Source: Marinobacterium sediminicola (GTDB taxonomy: Bacteria > Pseudomonadota > Gammaproteobacteria > Pseudomonadales > Balneatricaceae). Taken from it: a DNA stretch of 64,000 nucleotides. The DNA lies in NCBI RefSeq assembly GCF_022343685.1, contig NZ_CP092123.1, forward strand, positions 1,984,001-2,048,000, in the 5' to 3' direction. Every line of letters starts with the position of its first letter. Position 1 is the first letter of the stretch. Positions 35,765 through 44,999 of this stretch are shown piece after piece. The notes under the pieces are model-generated. The model was given only the letters and a program-made list of their open reading frames with translations, was not told where the DNA came from and made no database searches. A program made the translations under genes and the position numbers.

Positions 35765-38287
35765 TCAGCCGCTCGCCTGACCAGGCTCATAACTCATGGC
35801 CCAGCCCTCCAGGTCGCTTGCTGTCATGGGACGCGCAATATGGTATCCCTGTGCCATGTCACAGCCAAGCTGTTTAAGCACCGCAAGATCTTGCGCAGAC
35901 TCCACTCCTTCAGCAACAACCTCCAGCTCCATGGCATGACTCATGTCTATCATGGCTTGTACCAGCCGCCCACCTGAATTCTCAGCATTAATCTGACTGA
36001 TGAAACTGCGGTCAATCTTGATCATGTCCAGCGACATATTGCGGATATAACTCAGACTCGAAAAGCCGGTACCAAAATCATCAATGGCAATGCGCACGCC
36101 GTGCTCACGAAGCCGAACCAGCTCGCACTCGGTTGCCTCGGCACTATGCACGAAGCAGGTTTCGGTCAACTCAACGACAAACAGCTCCGCTGGCAACTGA
36201 TACTTGTTCAGCAAAGCCAGCAATCGACTGGCCACTTCCCCACGCTGAAACTGCCTTGCAGAGAAGTTCACTGAAATTTTCAGTTCAAGACCCTTCTCAA
36301 GCCACTTCATCGTTTCAGCGATAGACTGTTCCAGCGCCCAGTAGCCAACGGCCTCGATCAGACCGGCATCTTCCGCAACCGGAATAAAGACTTCCGGTGA
36401 CACCTGCCCAAGCTGAGGGCTATACCAGCGTATCAAGGCTTCCACACCGATCAGCTTTCCGGAGTCGACCTCGATCTGAGGCTGATACACCATGTGGAAC
36501 TCATCATTATCAAGCGCTTGCTGCAATAGCCCGGCTATACGATAGCGGCTTAGGGTCGCTTCATGCTGGGCCGGTGAGAAGAAGCAAATACTGTTTCGCC
36601 CCTGCTCCTTGGAATGCTGTAACGCAATTTCAGCACAGCGAATAAGCGCTTCACCGGAACCCGCATCACCTGGAGCAACGGCCACACCGATACTGACCAT
36701 CACACGAACTTCATCGCGTTCAAGCCAGAAAGGCATCGACAATACACGGGTCAACTCATCCAGAAAGGCCGTTAATTCGCTCGTATCCGCCACTTCTGTC
36801 AGGATGATATTGAACTCATCCCCCGCAGGACGTGCTGCGGTTCCACGATCGCCAAGGGTCGCCCCAATTCGCTCGGCAACCTGCTGCAACAACAAGTCGC
36901 CGCCTTTATGACCAAAGCGGTCATTTATTTGTTTGAACAGGTCAATATCAAGCGCAAGCAATGCCATCATTTGCCCTTGTTCTCGACTGTAGTTGTATGC
37001 CAACTGCAAGCGGTCTTCGAACAAGCGCCGGTTGGCGAGCCCCGTCACCGCGTCAAACCAGGACAGCTGTTGCATTCTGGCCTGAGACCGCTTTAATTCG
37101 GTCAGGTCGTGGAAAATCGCGGCATACTGGCAGACCAGACCCTGATCATTTTCAATCGCGGTGATGCTGAGCCACTCAGGATATACACTGCCGTCTTTTC
37201 GCCGGTTCCAGATCTCGCCTTGCCAGCTACCGTCTTCCACCAGTGTCTGCCAAAGTTCGCTGTAAAATTGCTTATCATGACGCCCCGAACTGAGCATGCT
37301 CGGATTATTGCCCAGAGCTTCCCAGGCTTCATAACCGGTGATCAGCGTAAACGCAGGGTTCACACTCTGTATGCAGCCATCGGCATCGGTGATGACGACT
37401 CCTTCTCGGGAGGCATTGATCACTTTCTCAATGAGCCTCAGGTCATGCTGTGACTGTTTCAGAGCACGACTGTGATCATTCAACAACTCGCGTAAGCGGT
37501 ACACGTAGTCCATTTCAACACTGCGCAAAATGTCGGCGTAGGAAGCCAACCCCACCACTTTCCCGGAGGCATCCCGGACACCGATATGGCGAAATTCATG
37601 ACGTTTGAAATAGCTGCGCACATTGAAGAGACTCATGTCACTGTCGACACAAATCAGGCGTGGCAGTTCGAGATCTTCCAAAGCCGAGTCCGGGTCCACA
37701 CCTGCTCTCAGGAAACGAACAACATCCGTTTCCGTCATGATTTGCCACCCGCTCTCTTCTTCGCCAACCAGAACTGCGGAGTAGTTGACTCCGTGCATCC
37801 GCTCCATTGCCTTGCGGAAACTGCAGTGCTTGCTCAAACGCAGCACTTCGTAATGTGTAACTTCCTGCAGAGGCTTCAAGAAAAGGTCATGCTCCAGCCC
37901 TTGGTGATTGACGATATCACTCTGGCTGACAATACCCAGCCGCTCCCCCGCGGCTGAATACACCATCGCATGGTTGACGTTCTTGCTGATCAGCTCAAGT
38001 CCCAACTCACCAAGCTCCAGATCGGCATTGACCTTCGGGATTGGCTGCAACGCCTCTCGGGTTATCGCCACATCGCCTTGGTCAGATAGCGCCATCCCTA
38101 TCGCCTGCCGCCGAGTGAGAACCCCCTGAGCCAGACCCAACTCTTCAACCACAACGGAGCCAACATGGTACGCAACCATGAGCTCCAGCGCTCGAGCCAG
38201 CGACTCACCCAGCTCGATGCTGATGATGTCAGGCTGACAGATAGAGGCCACTTTCAGTGGAGTTGTATGTCGGGAGTTATCGTTCAT
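35765..38287 (-). CDS. CBS-PAS-GGDEF-EAL cyclic-di-GMP signalling protein
   Basis: An 840-residue cytoplasmic protein. Residues 10-260 hold four CBS-like repeats (two pairs), 285-400 a PAS domain (VVITDADGCIQSVNPAFTLITGYE), 405-570 a GGDEF domain and 580-830 an EAL domain. The GGDEF motif reads AGDEF (488-492), a changed first residue; the second acidic residues are kept. The EAL domain is intact (EALIRW at 616, DDFGTGFSSLSYI, KIDRSFI), so phosphodiesterase activity is expected and the GGDEF domain may be regulatory or weakly active. No membrane helices: CBS and PAS inputs imply sensing of nucleotides and a small ligand or redox. A 67-aa gene follows. Confidence 0.92.
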   Translation of the reverse strand: MNDNSRHTTPLKVASICQPDIISIELGESLARALELMVAYHVGSVVVEELGLAQGVLTRRQAIGMALSDQGDVAITREALQPIPKVNADLELGELGLELISKNVNHAMVYSAAGERLGIVSQSDIVNHQGLEHDLFLKPLQEVTHYEVLRLSKHCSFRKAMERMHGVNYSAVLVGEEESGWQIMTETDVVRFLRAGVDPDSALEDLELPRLICVDSDMSLFNVRSYFKRHEFRHIGVRDASGKVVGLASYADILRSVEMDYVYRLRELLNDHSRALKQSQHDLRLIEKVINASREGVVITDADGCIQSVNPAFTLITGYEAWEALGNNPSMLSSGRHDKQFYSELWQTLVEDGSWQGEIWNRRKDGSVYPEWLSITAIENDQGLVCQYAAIFHDLTELKRSQARMQQLSWFDAVTGLANRRLFEDRLQLAYNYSREQGQMMALLALDIDLFKQINDRFGHKGGDLLLQQVAERIGATLGDRGTAARPAGDEFNIILTEVADTSELTAFLDELTRVLSMPFWLERDEVRVMVSIGVAVAPGDAGSGEALIRCAEIALQHSKEQGRNSICFFSPAQHEATLSRYRIAGLLQQALDNDEFHMVYQPQIEVDSGKLIGVEALIRWYSPQLGQVSPEVFIPVAEDAGLIEAVGYWALEQSIAETMKWLEKGLELKISVNFSARQFQRGEVASRLLALLNKYQLPAELFVVELTETCFVHSAEATECELVRLREHGVRIAIDDFGTGFSSLSYIRNMSLDMIKIDRSFISQINAENSGGRLVQAMIDMSHAMELEVVAEGVESAQDLAVLKQLGCDMAQGYHIARPMTASDLEGWAMSYEPGQASG

Positions 38288-38428
38288 TGACGCAGAATAT
38301 CACAGCTGTTTCAATTTGAGGGCAGATAAGGATCAGCTCCCAATCATTTACTTTCTTAGAAGGATTGCCCTGATTCGCCCACTGTGCCAGCATCAAGCAC
38401 CTACCCCGCAAGACTCGGAATTACGGTG

Positions 38429-40732
38429 ATGCAGCAACCCTCTCTCAGTGCCTTGACCTCCATCGTTGAACAGATTGCCCGCACCGGAGATCCCAGAACG
38501 GTGATGAGCAATATTGTCCAGCGCCTGCGGGATATCATGCACGTTGAGGTCTGCAGCCTGTACTTGTGCACACCTGACTTTCAGCATCTCATTCTTGCCG
38601 CTACCGAAGGACTGTCTCCACAGTCTGTTGGCAAGGCGAAACTGGGGCTGGACGAAGGTCTGGTAGGTCACATTGCCGCATCCCTTAGCACCCTGAACCT
38701 TGGCGACGCCCCTGCAGATGATCGCTTTGTCTTCATTCCCGAAACCCATGAAATGCCTTACCACCGTTTCCTGGGTGTCCCGCTGCTACACCTGCGGAAA
38801 TTGATCGGCGTTTTGGTGATTCAGGGACGAGAGCGTGAGCCCTTCCCTCAGGAAGCCGAAGCCTTCCTGATTACCGTTGCTTCTCAGCTGGCCGGCACCT
38901 TGTCACAGCTGCAAAGCAAAGGCGGCTGGTATGAAAAAAAGAGCACACGGGGGGGATACCGGCGGTTTCATGGTCTCAAGGGTGCACCGGGACTGGGACT
39001 GGGCAAGCTCTGGCTTGTGCGGCCACATCTTTCGCTTGACCAGGTACGCGCCGCCTGCACCGCTGAGCCGGAAAAGGATAAGACTGCCATTACCGAGGCG
39101 ATCGCGGCGGTCAGCGAGGAGCTGGAATCCGGCTCCGGCCATCTGGGCCAACACCTCCCGGGCGACCTGCATGCCCTCTTCAATGTCTATCAGATGATGC
39201 TGCAGAGTCCTGAATTGAGCCAGCAGATCACCGCACGTATTGATGCAGGTGACAATGCTCCCTGGGCGCTCAAGCAAACCATCACGGCCATGGCCGAGCA
39301 GTTCAGACAAGCCGATGATCCCTATCTTAAAGCCCGTGCCGAGGACATCTGCAATATTGGCCAGCGTATTCTGAATCAGTTGATTTCACGTGAGCGGCCA
39401 TCCATGGAGACCCCTGATGAAGCGCTCATACTGGCAGGCGAGCTGATCAGTATTGCCGATCTCGCTGATTTTCCGCTACACCAGATTCACGGCATCATCT
39501 GCACTCAGGGGTCAACACTTTCTCATACTGCCATTCTGGCCAATGCGCTGGGCATACCCGCCGTTATGGGCGTCGAGCAGTTTGAGCCGGAGCAACATAA
39601 AGGCGCCATGCTGATCGCTGACGGTCACCGAGCCGAATGCGTGCTGAATCCTCCAGCGGCACTTTTGACCGAATATCGTCGCATGATCGACGAAGAACAA
39701 CGCTTCATGCAGGGACTTGAGCGTCTTCGTGACCAGCCGGCAGTGACAACGGACGGTTTCACAGTCAGCCTGCTGACCAATACAGGCCTCTTGGCCGACG
39801 CGACTCCTGGCTTGCAGCGGGGTGCAGAAGGCGTTGGGCTGTACCGATCCGAAATCCCGTTCATGATTCATGACAGCTTCCCGACCGAGCATGAGCAATT
39901 CATGCTCTATCACAAGGTTCTGGAAGCCTATGCACCGCGGCCAGTCAGCATGCGCACCCTGGATATCGGTGGTGACAAACAGCTCCCTTACTTCGATATC
40001 ACAGAGACCAATCCCTATTTGGGCTGGCGCGGCATCCGCTTCAGTCTGGATAACGCCCAGCTGTTGATTGCCCAGATCCGCGCCATGCTGCGTGCTGATG
40101 TAGATAACAACAACCTGCGCTTGCTGGTCCCCATGGTCAGCCGCGTTGACGAGATGCAGAGCTTTCGCCGTTACGTGGAAAAGTCGGTTGATGCACTGAC
40201 CCGAGAAGGCTTTGCCGTTCGCATGCCGGAAATCGGCATGATGATCGAAGTGCCATCTGCCATGCTGCTGCTGCCGAGACTGGCACCTTATATCGACTTT
40301 GTATCGATCGGCTCCAATGACTTGACCCAATACCTGCTGGCCGTCGACCGTAATAACCCGCGGGTTTCCAACCTGTTTGACCACTTGCACCCGGCTGTGC
40401 TGGTTGCGCTGGAACAAATCCAGCAGCAGTGTGAAGCGCTCTCGCTTCCGGTTTCACTCTGCGGAGAAATGGCCTCAGACCCTGCAGCCGTGCTTCTGCT
40501 GGTGGCCATGGGGTATCGCTGCCTGAGTCTGAGCGCCTATAACATCCCACGAGTAAAGTTGTTGATCCGCTCGATCAGTCGCGAATCGCTTTCGGATCTG
40601 CTGGAGCAAAGTCGTCAGTGCAGCAGTGAAGCCGAAGTGCGCGCATTGGTTGCGCCGGTACTGGAGCAGGTCGGGTGGAGGCAGGACAAACGCCCCAACC
40701 TGCCGGACGAGGAAACAGAAGGCGCTCAATGA
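38429..40732 (+). CDS. ptsP: Phosphoenolpyruvate-protein phosphotransferase PtsP (EI-Ntr)
   Basis: First enzyme of the nitrogen-related phosphotransferase system; it autophosphorylates from PEP and passes phosphate to NPr. Domains: N-terminal GAF (about 5-150, VCSLYLCTPDFQHLIL, FLGVPLLHLRKLIGVLVIQ), EI N-terminal and mobile phosphohistidine domain (GSTLSHTAILANALGIPAVMG), and the PEP-binding barrel (GAEGVGLYRSEIPFM, IGSNDLTQYLLAVDRNNP, SLCGEMASDP). The ATG at 38429 gives 767 residues; a GTG at 38384 would add 15. No rppH precedes it, unlike in enterics and many Pseudomonas. The stop codon lies inside a perfect hairpin. Confidence 0.95.
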   Translation: MQQPSLSALTSIVEQIARTGDPRTVMSNIVQRLRDIMHVEVCSLYLCTPDFQHLILAATEGLSPQSVGKAKLGLDEGLVGHIAASLSTLNLGDAPADDRFVFIPETHEMPYHRFLGVPLLHLRKLIGVLVIQGREREPFPQEAEAFLITVASQLAGTLSQLQSKGGWYEKKSTRGGYRRFHGLKGAPGLGLGKLWLVRPHLSLDQVRAACTAEPEKDKTAITEAIAAVSEELESGSGHLGQHLPGDLHALFNVYQMMLQSPELSQQITARIDAGDNAPWALKQTITAMAEQFRQADDPYLKARAEDICNIGQRILNQLISRERPSMETPDEALILAGELISIADLADFPLHQIHGIICTQGSTLSHTAILANALGIPAVMGVEQFEPEQHKGAMLIADGHRAECVLNPPAALLTEYRRMIDEEQRFMQGLERLRDQPAVTTDGFTVSLLTNTGLLADATPGLQRGAEGVGLYRSEIPFMIHDSFPTEHEQFMLYHKVLEAYAPRPVSMRTLDIGGDKQLPYFDITETNPYLGWRGIRFSLDNAQLLIAQIRAMLRADVDNNNLRLLVPMVSRVDEMQSFRRYVEKSVDALTREGFAVRMPEIGMMIEVPSAMLLLPRLAPYIDFVSIGSNDLTQYLLAVDRNNPRVSNLFDHLHPAVLVALEQIQQQCEALSLPVSLCGEMASDPAAVLLLVAMGYRCLSLSAYNIPRVKLLIRSISRESLSDLLEQSRQCSSEAEVRALVAPVLEQVGWRQDKRPNLPDEETEGAQ

Positions 40733-40740
40733 GCGCCTTC
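40718..40740. terminator. Hairpin spanning the ptsP stop codon
   Basis: Perfect 10-bp stem (GAAGGCGCTC / GAGCGCCTTC) with a 3-nt loop that includes the ptsP TGA. It lies between convergent genes and probably ends both transcripts, though T tracts are short. Confidence 0.6.
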
Positions 40741-40743
40741 AAC

Positions 40744-41652
40744 TTACTGGAAGTGCCCCAACCGGATTCTGAGGAAGTTGTAGATTTCGTTGACAACGTC
40801 CACTTCACAGCAGCTTTCGACACCCTCGAACCCAGGTGAAGAGTTGGCTTCACAAACCTTGTAGTGATCACCGGCAAACAGCAGGTCTACTCCGGCGATC
40901 TCCAACCCGAGCACTCTGGCTGTCTCGATCGCCAGCCATTCCACTTCAGGCGTCATTGGAAATTCTCGAACCGATGCGCCCCTTGAGAAGTTGGCCTTGA
41001 AGCTGCCTTCTTCCGCTATTCGCTCCATACAGGCCACGGCACGACCGCCGATCACGATGACGCGCAGATCCCGCCCACGACTGTCGGCAATGAACTCCTG
41101 CAGAATGATGTTCGCCTTGGGGTTGGTCACTTCTACCAACTGCATCAGGTCCTCGAAGTGGCTCAGCGTCTCACACAGGAAAACGCCACTGCCCTGAGAG
41201 CCCGACAGGGTTTTAACCACGACGGGAAAGCCAATCTGTTTCTTGACCAGTTCCGGATTAACCGGGAACTTGACCAGCATCGTTTTCGGCACCGGCAAGC
41301 CATTCTGCGCCAGAATCTGATGACTGTAGAGTTTGTCCTTGACCGTATCGATACTCTCGGCCGAATTGAAGCTGTGCACCCCCAGGCGCTCAAGGTGCCG
41401 AATGACGGCCAGTGCAAAATAGTTGGTCCCGGCCCCCATACGCGGCAGAAAGAAATCCGGCAGCGGTGTTGGCTCACCATCAATCATGACACTGTTACGG
41501 TCATCACGGGTGACTGTGAGGTCGAAAGCCTCTGGGGTATAGACCTTGATATCAATGCCGTGCGCACTGGCTTGAGCGACCAGTCGCTCTATTTCGTAAG
41601 TTTCCTGTTTGACCAGAGTATGATCGGACTTGTACAGAATCCAGCCCAGCAT
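40744..41652 (-). CDS. RimK-like ATP-grasp ligase
   Basis: A 302-residue ATP-grasp amide ligase close in layout to RimK, which adds glutamate to the C-terminus of ribosomal protein S6. Visible are LPDFFLPRMGAGTNYFALAVIRHLERLG, NSAESIDTVKDKLYSHQILAQNGLPVPKT, VVKTLSGSQGSGVFL (ATP lid), NIILQEFIADSRGRDLRVIVIGG and the metal-binding end VCEANSSPGFEGVE. It diverges from a second ATP-grasp gene over 320 bp and belongs to the same locus as a DUF1704 peptidase. It may ligate amino acids to a protein or peptide; the substrate is unknown and S6 is only one possibility. Confidence 0.88.
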   Translation of the reverse strand: MLGWILYKSDHTLVKQETYEIERLVAQASAHGIDIKVYTPEAFDLTVTRDDRNSVMIDGEPTPLPDFFLPRMGAGTNYFALAVIRHLERLGVHSFNSAESIDTVKDKLYSHQILAQNGLPVPKTMLVKFPVNPELVKKQIGFPVVVKTLSGSQGSGVFLCETLSHFEDLMQLVEVTNPKANIILQEFIADSRGRDLRVIVIGGRAVACMERIAEEGSFKANFSRGASVREFPMTPEVEWLAIETARVLGLEIAGVDLLFAGDHYKVCEANSSPGFEGVESCCEVDVVNEIYNFLRIRLGHFQ

Positions 41653-41972
41653 CGGTTATGCAACTCCTGAAAAAAGATGGCGCGATATTAAGCTCCACAG
41701 GGCTTTGGCACCAGCGCATTTTTATCACTTTATGGCATCTGCGCCATCATTGTGAAATCAGGCACTATACTGCCAACGATAGATGAAAAAAAATAACGTA
41801 TTGCGGGCACAAAAGTGCTTGCCCAACACGGGGTTATGGCGTCCAATGCGCGCACTTGCCACAGGTCGCTCAGCCCTGAGCCCTGGCACATTTCCTATTT
41901 GATTACCCAACGCCGACAGCCATTGCCAAGGGCACGCCATGTCGCCCGCTACACTCATCTGTCTGCAGGAGA
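41653..41972. other. Divergent intergenic region between the two ATP-grasp genes
   Basis: About 320 bp likely holding two promoters. I see AT-rich stretches around 41720-41800 but no convincing -35/-10 pair and no gene with a ribosome-binding site. Confidence 0.5.
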
Positions 41973-41978
41973 ATGATG

Positions 41979-43013
41979 ATGAAAATCTGCTTTCTGATGT
42001 ACCCCTGGGAACAGGTTAAACCGGATACCGACACTACCCTGCGCATGGTCCATGAGGCCGCCTTACGGGGTCACACTGTTGCCATCACGTCTCCGGCGAA
42101 CCTGACCATCCGTGACAACATCAGCAGCGCTTTCTGCAACGTATTGCGCAAGGGCAAGGTATCGGAAAATATTCCGTCATTCTACCGTCATGCCGAATTC
42201 CGCCGCAGCCGACTTCCGCTGGCCGGTTTTGATGCCATCATCGTTCGCCTGAACCCGCCATTGGACACGATTGTGCTCAACTTCCTTGATTCGATTCATG
42301 GTGATGTTTTCATCATGAATGGGTTGGACGGGTTACGTATCGGTAACAACAAACTTTATACCGCTGCCTTCAATGGTCCCGCATCCAAGTACATGCCTGT
42401 CACCCACGTGTCCAAGAACAAGGAATACCTGGAAAAAGCCCTCGAGGAGTCACCAGGCGAGCGCATGATCCTCAAACCCCTGAACGGTTTTGGCGGCAAG
42501 GGCGTGATCGTGATCGAGAAAAGCGCACGCCAGAGCTTCCGCTCCCTGCTGGATTTCTACATTGGTAGCGGCAGCAACAGCAACTACGTTATTCTTCAGG
42601 AATATGTCGATGGCGCAGAAAACGGTGACGTTCGCATCCTGATGCTGAATGGTGAGCCGATTGGCGCAATGCGCCGCATTCCTGCAGATAATGACGTCCG
42701 CTCCAATGTTCACGCCGGTGGCCGTGTGGTGAAACATACTCTGAGCAAAGAAGAGCTGGAACTATGTCGCAGCATCGGTCCCAAACTGGTTCGCGACGGC
42801 CTTTACTTCACCGGTCTGGATGTAATCAATGGCAAACTGATTGAGGTCAACGTCATGGCACCGGGCGGCATCGTACGCATCAATAAGCTCAATCGTGTTC
42901 GCCTGCAGCGCCAGGTAATCGACTTTGTCGAGAATGTGATCGAGGCTCGTAACATGGTTGAACAACGCAAGAGTGCCTTCCGCAAGGTGATCGAAGATGC
43001 AGACGCTGTCTGA
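41979..43013 (+). CDS. Glutathione synthase-like ATP-grasp ligase
   Basis: A 344-residue ATP-grasp protein related to glutathione synthase (GshB). It has the N-terminal substrate domain (MKICFLMYPWEQVKPDTDTTLRMVHEAALRGH, FDAIIVRLNPPLDTIVLNFLD), the ATP-grasp core (MILKPLNGFGGKGVIVIEK, VILQEYVDGAENGDVRILMLNGEPIGAMRRIP) and the metal site (LIEVNVMAPGGIVRIN). Three ATGs in a row start the frame; the third (41979) is seven bases from AGGAG. It overlaps the next gene by 17 bases, so ligase and peptidase are translationally coupled. True GshB activity is possible, but the neighbour suggests a dedicated peptide or metabolite ligase. Confidence 0.85.
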   Translation: MKICFLMYPWEQVKPDTDTTLRMVHEAALRGHTVAITSPANLTIRDNISSAFCNVLRKGKVSENIPSFYRHAEFRRSRLPLAGFDAIIVRLNPPLDTIVLNFLDSIHGDVFIMNGLDGLRIGNNKLYTAAFNGPASKYMPVTHVSKNKEYLEKALEESPGERMILKPLNGFGGKGVIVIEKSARQSFRSLLDFYIGSGSNSNYVILQEYVDGAENGDVRILMLNGEPIGAMRRIPADNDVRSNVHAGGRVVKHTLSKEELELCRSIGPKLVRDGLYFTGLDVINGKLIEVNVMAPGGIVRINKLNRVRLQRQVIDFVENVIEARNMVEQRKSAFRKVIEDADAV

Positions 43014-44979
43014 AGCCGCCATTCTAGCCCGCATCCAGAATCGAGAACCGGTTCATGCACGGCTTCGTAATGGCGGCCTGGTAATCAGAATCGATGAATA
43101 CGTTCCGCTGGTTTGTACCGTTTTGCACTCTGGCACCCAGCTCAAGGCTGATGTAGAGAAACGACTGCTGATCAGTAGTGAACAGCGGCGTCTTTTCGAG
43201 TCTACAGGGACGGCAGAACTGGCTGACTTGCTGCCGATCACATTGATCGCTGAAGAATCACGTCTGGCCTGTGATTTGAACTTCTCATTGACTCAATGCA
43301 TGCGGAAACGGCTGGACGGTCGAAGCCTTTGGCGGCGACCGCCAACCAAGGCGATGCAGCAGTACGCCCACCGACGCCATCAGCGCTTCTATCATCTGCT
43401 GGATTCTCTTCTGGATGCACTGGAGGAAGATCATGGCCAGTGTCTGTTGGTTGACCTCAACAGCCAGCCTCGTAGCTTCGACAGCGACAGCGGCGTCTTC
43501 CATATCATCGATAGCCAGGTACGGATGCCGGAGGGCGAGACGGTCATCAACTGCCTGCGCGATCAACTGCAGGCCATTGAGCTACCTCATCAGGAAGTCA
43601 GCACATCCAGTGGCGAGTCTGCTTATCAGGGCGACTACCTCAGCGCCCACGTCAACACACGACACGAACAAACGCTGACAGTCCCTTTACAGATTGATCC
43701 TATCTTCAGGGATAGCAGTGGCAACCTGTACCCGCTGGTTGTCGACGCATTGCGTAATGGCCTGCACAGCAGTCTGTATGAAGCGGCCGCAACTTTGGCC
43801 CGCCAGGGGTCCAACCGCCCATTGAGTGGGCACGACCTGATGCCCAGTGAGCTGCCCAAAGAGGTTCTCAGGGTTGACCGCGCGCTGAAGAAACTGGCGA
43901 AAGGACTGGAAACTCTGCTCTACATCAACCCGATCAATATTGCTCGGGAAGAACGCCAATTTATGCGCAGCAAGGGGCGCTACCAGCCGCAGTTTCGCTA
44001 TCGTCAATTGCGCATTGACCCCTATGTACACCGGGAGCAACTCTATCGCCTTCCCGTTGACCGCATCCGCGATCCGGCCTTGCGCCAGCTCTATCGCGAG
44101 GTGATCGATGCGCTTGCCGAGCGTATCGACCTATTGGTCAGCATCGGCAGTGATCGCTTCCTCTACAATTCGCTGCGTTACTATGGTGAGCCGACACCGG
44201 AAGACCTGGCCAATGCGCGTTTTCTGCTGCATGCCATGGACAGGCCAGAGGAAAGCAACGGACGGCGCTATAGCGCCGACGAAATGATCCCGTTTTTTGA
44301 GCAGAAAGCTCAGGAGTGGGGGCTCGAATGTCGAGTGGAACTGTCGGATCGGCTGCTGGCTCAAGCAATGGTCAACAATGGCCGAAAAGCCCTCCTGGTT
44401 CGCCGCAGCACCAGTGCCAGTGAGTCTGAACTGCATGCTCTGGCCCACCACGAACTGGGTGTGCACATGGTAACGTCGCTCAATGCCGCAGCACAGCCCC
44501 TGAAAGTGTTTACCCTTGGTCTGCCGGGCAACACCCATGCTCAAGAAGGGCTGGCAATCCTGAGCGAGTACCTCTGCGGCCATATGACACTGAAGCGACT
44601 GAAAACGCTTGCTCTTAGAGTGATTGCGGTTGACCAGATGCTGCGTTACAACGACTTCTGTCGGACCTGGCGCACGCTGGTCGAGGATTACCACTGCCAG
44701 GAGGAGGAGGCGTTCAAGATTACGGCTCGCGTTCACCGTGGCGGAGGATTTACCAAGGACCACCTGTATCTGAGCGGCTTCAGCCAGGCACTGAAGCTAT
44801 GGCGCGAAGGAGATATCACTGGTCTGTACGTGGGTAAGACCGGGTTCACTTACCTTCCATTGATCAATGAACTGCTGGCACGTGGACTCGTTGAATCACC
44901 TGCCTACCTGCCGCACAGTCTGTTAAACCCTCAAAGCTGCAGTCCGGAGATTACGTATCTGGTGAACTGCATTCGCTGA
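42997..44979 (+). CDS. N-formylglutamate amidohydrolase-like domain fused to DUF1704 (QEGLA) peptidase
   Basis: A 660-residue two-domain protein. Residues 20-265 resemble N-formylglutamate amidohydrolase (VCTVLHSGTQL with His44, QRFYHLLDSLLDAL, AYQGDYLSAHVN), but its DxHS metal motif reads VDLNSQ (about 152-156), so activity is doubtful. Residues 290-660 are the DUF1704/TIGR02421 domain, with HExxxH (HELGVH, 485-490) and the QEGLA motif (516-520). This domain is shared with the eukaryotic tubulin tyrosine carboxypeptidase MATCAP; bacterial members are named flavohemoglobin expression-modulating proteins. It is coupled to the ATP-grasp gene upstream and 20 bp before a short mscS gene. A removable peptide tag is an inference. 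Confidence 0.85.
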   Translation: MQTLSEAAILARIQNREPVHARLRNGGLVIRIDEYVPLVCTVLHSGTQLKADVEKRLLISSEQRRLFESTGTAELADLLPITLIAEESRLACDLNFSLTQCMRKRLDGRSLWRRPPTKAMQQYAHRRHQRFYHLLDSLLDALEEDHGQCLLVDLNSQPRSFDSDSGVFHIIDSQVRMPEGETVINCLRDQLQAIELPHQEVSTSSGESAYQGDYLSAHVNTRHEQTLTVPLQIDPIFRDSSGNLYPLVVDALRNGLHSSLYEAAATLARQGSNRPLSGHDLMPSELPKEVLRVDRALKKLAKGLETLLYINPINIAREERQFMRSKGRYQPQFRYRQLRIDPYVHREQLYRLPVDRIRDPALRQLYREVIDALAERIDLLVSIGSDRFLYNSLRYYGEPTPEDLANARFLLHAMDRPEESNGRRYSADEMIPFFEQKAQEWGLECRVELSDRLLAQAMVNNGRKALLVRRSTSASESELHALAHHELGVHMVTSLNAAAQPLKVFTLGLPGNTHAQEGLAILSEYLCGHMTLKRLKTLALRVIAVDQMLRYNDFCRTWRTLVEDYHCQEEEAFKITARVHRGGGFTKDHLYLSGFSQALKLWREGDITGLYVGKTGFTYLPLINELLARGLVESPAYLPHSLLNPQSCSPEITYLVNCIR

Positions 44980-44999
44980 ATCAGGACAGGAGTCTGAAC

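Noticed and set aside
39512-40417. 301-codon minus-strand frame in ptsP
   Set aside because: Antisense to the PEP-binding barrel; no ribosome site and no recognisable domain.
41758-41958. 66-codon minus-strand frame between the two ATP-grasp genes
   Set aside because: No good ribosome site; composition looks non-coding.
41979-43013. Naming the ATP-grasp gene gshB
   Set aside because: Fold similarity is clear, but coupling to a DUF1704 peptidase and a RimK-like gene makes glutathione synthesis uncertain.
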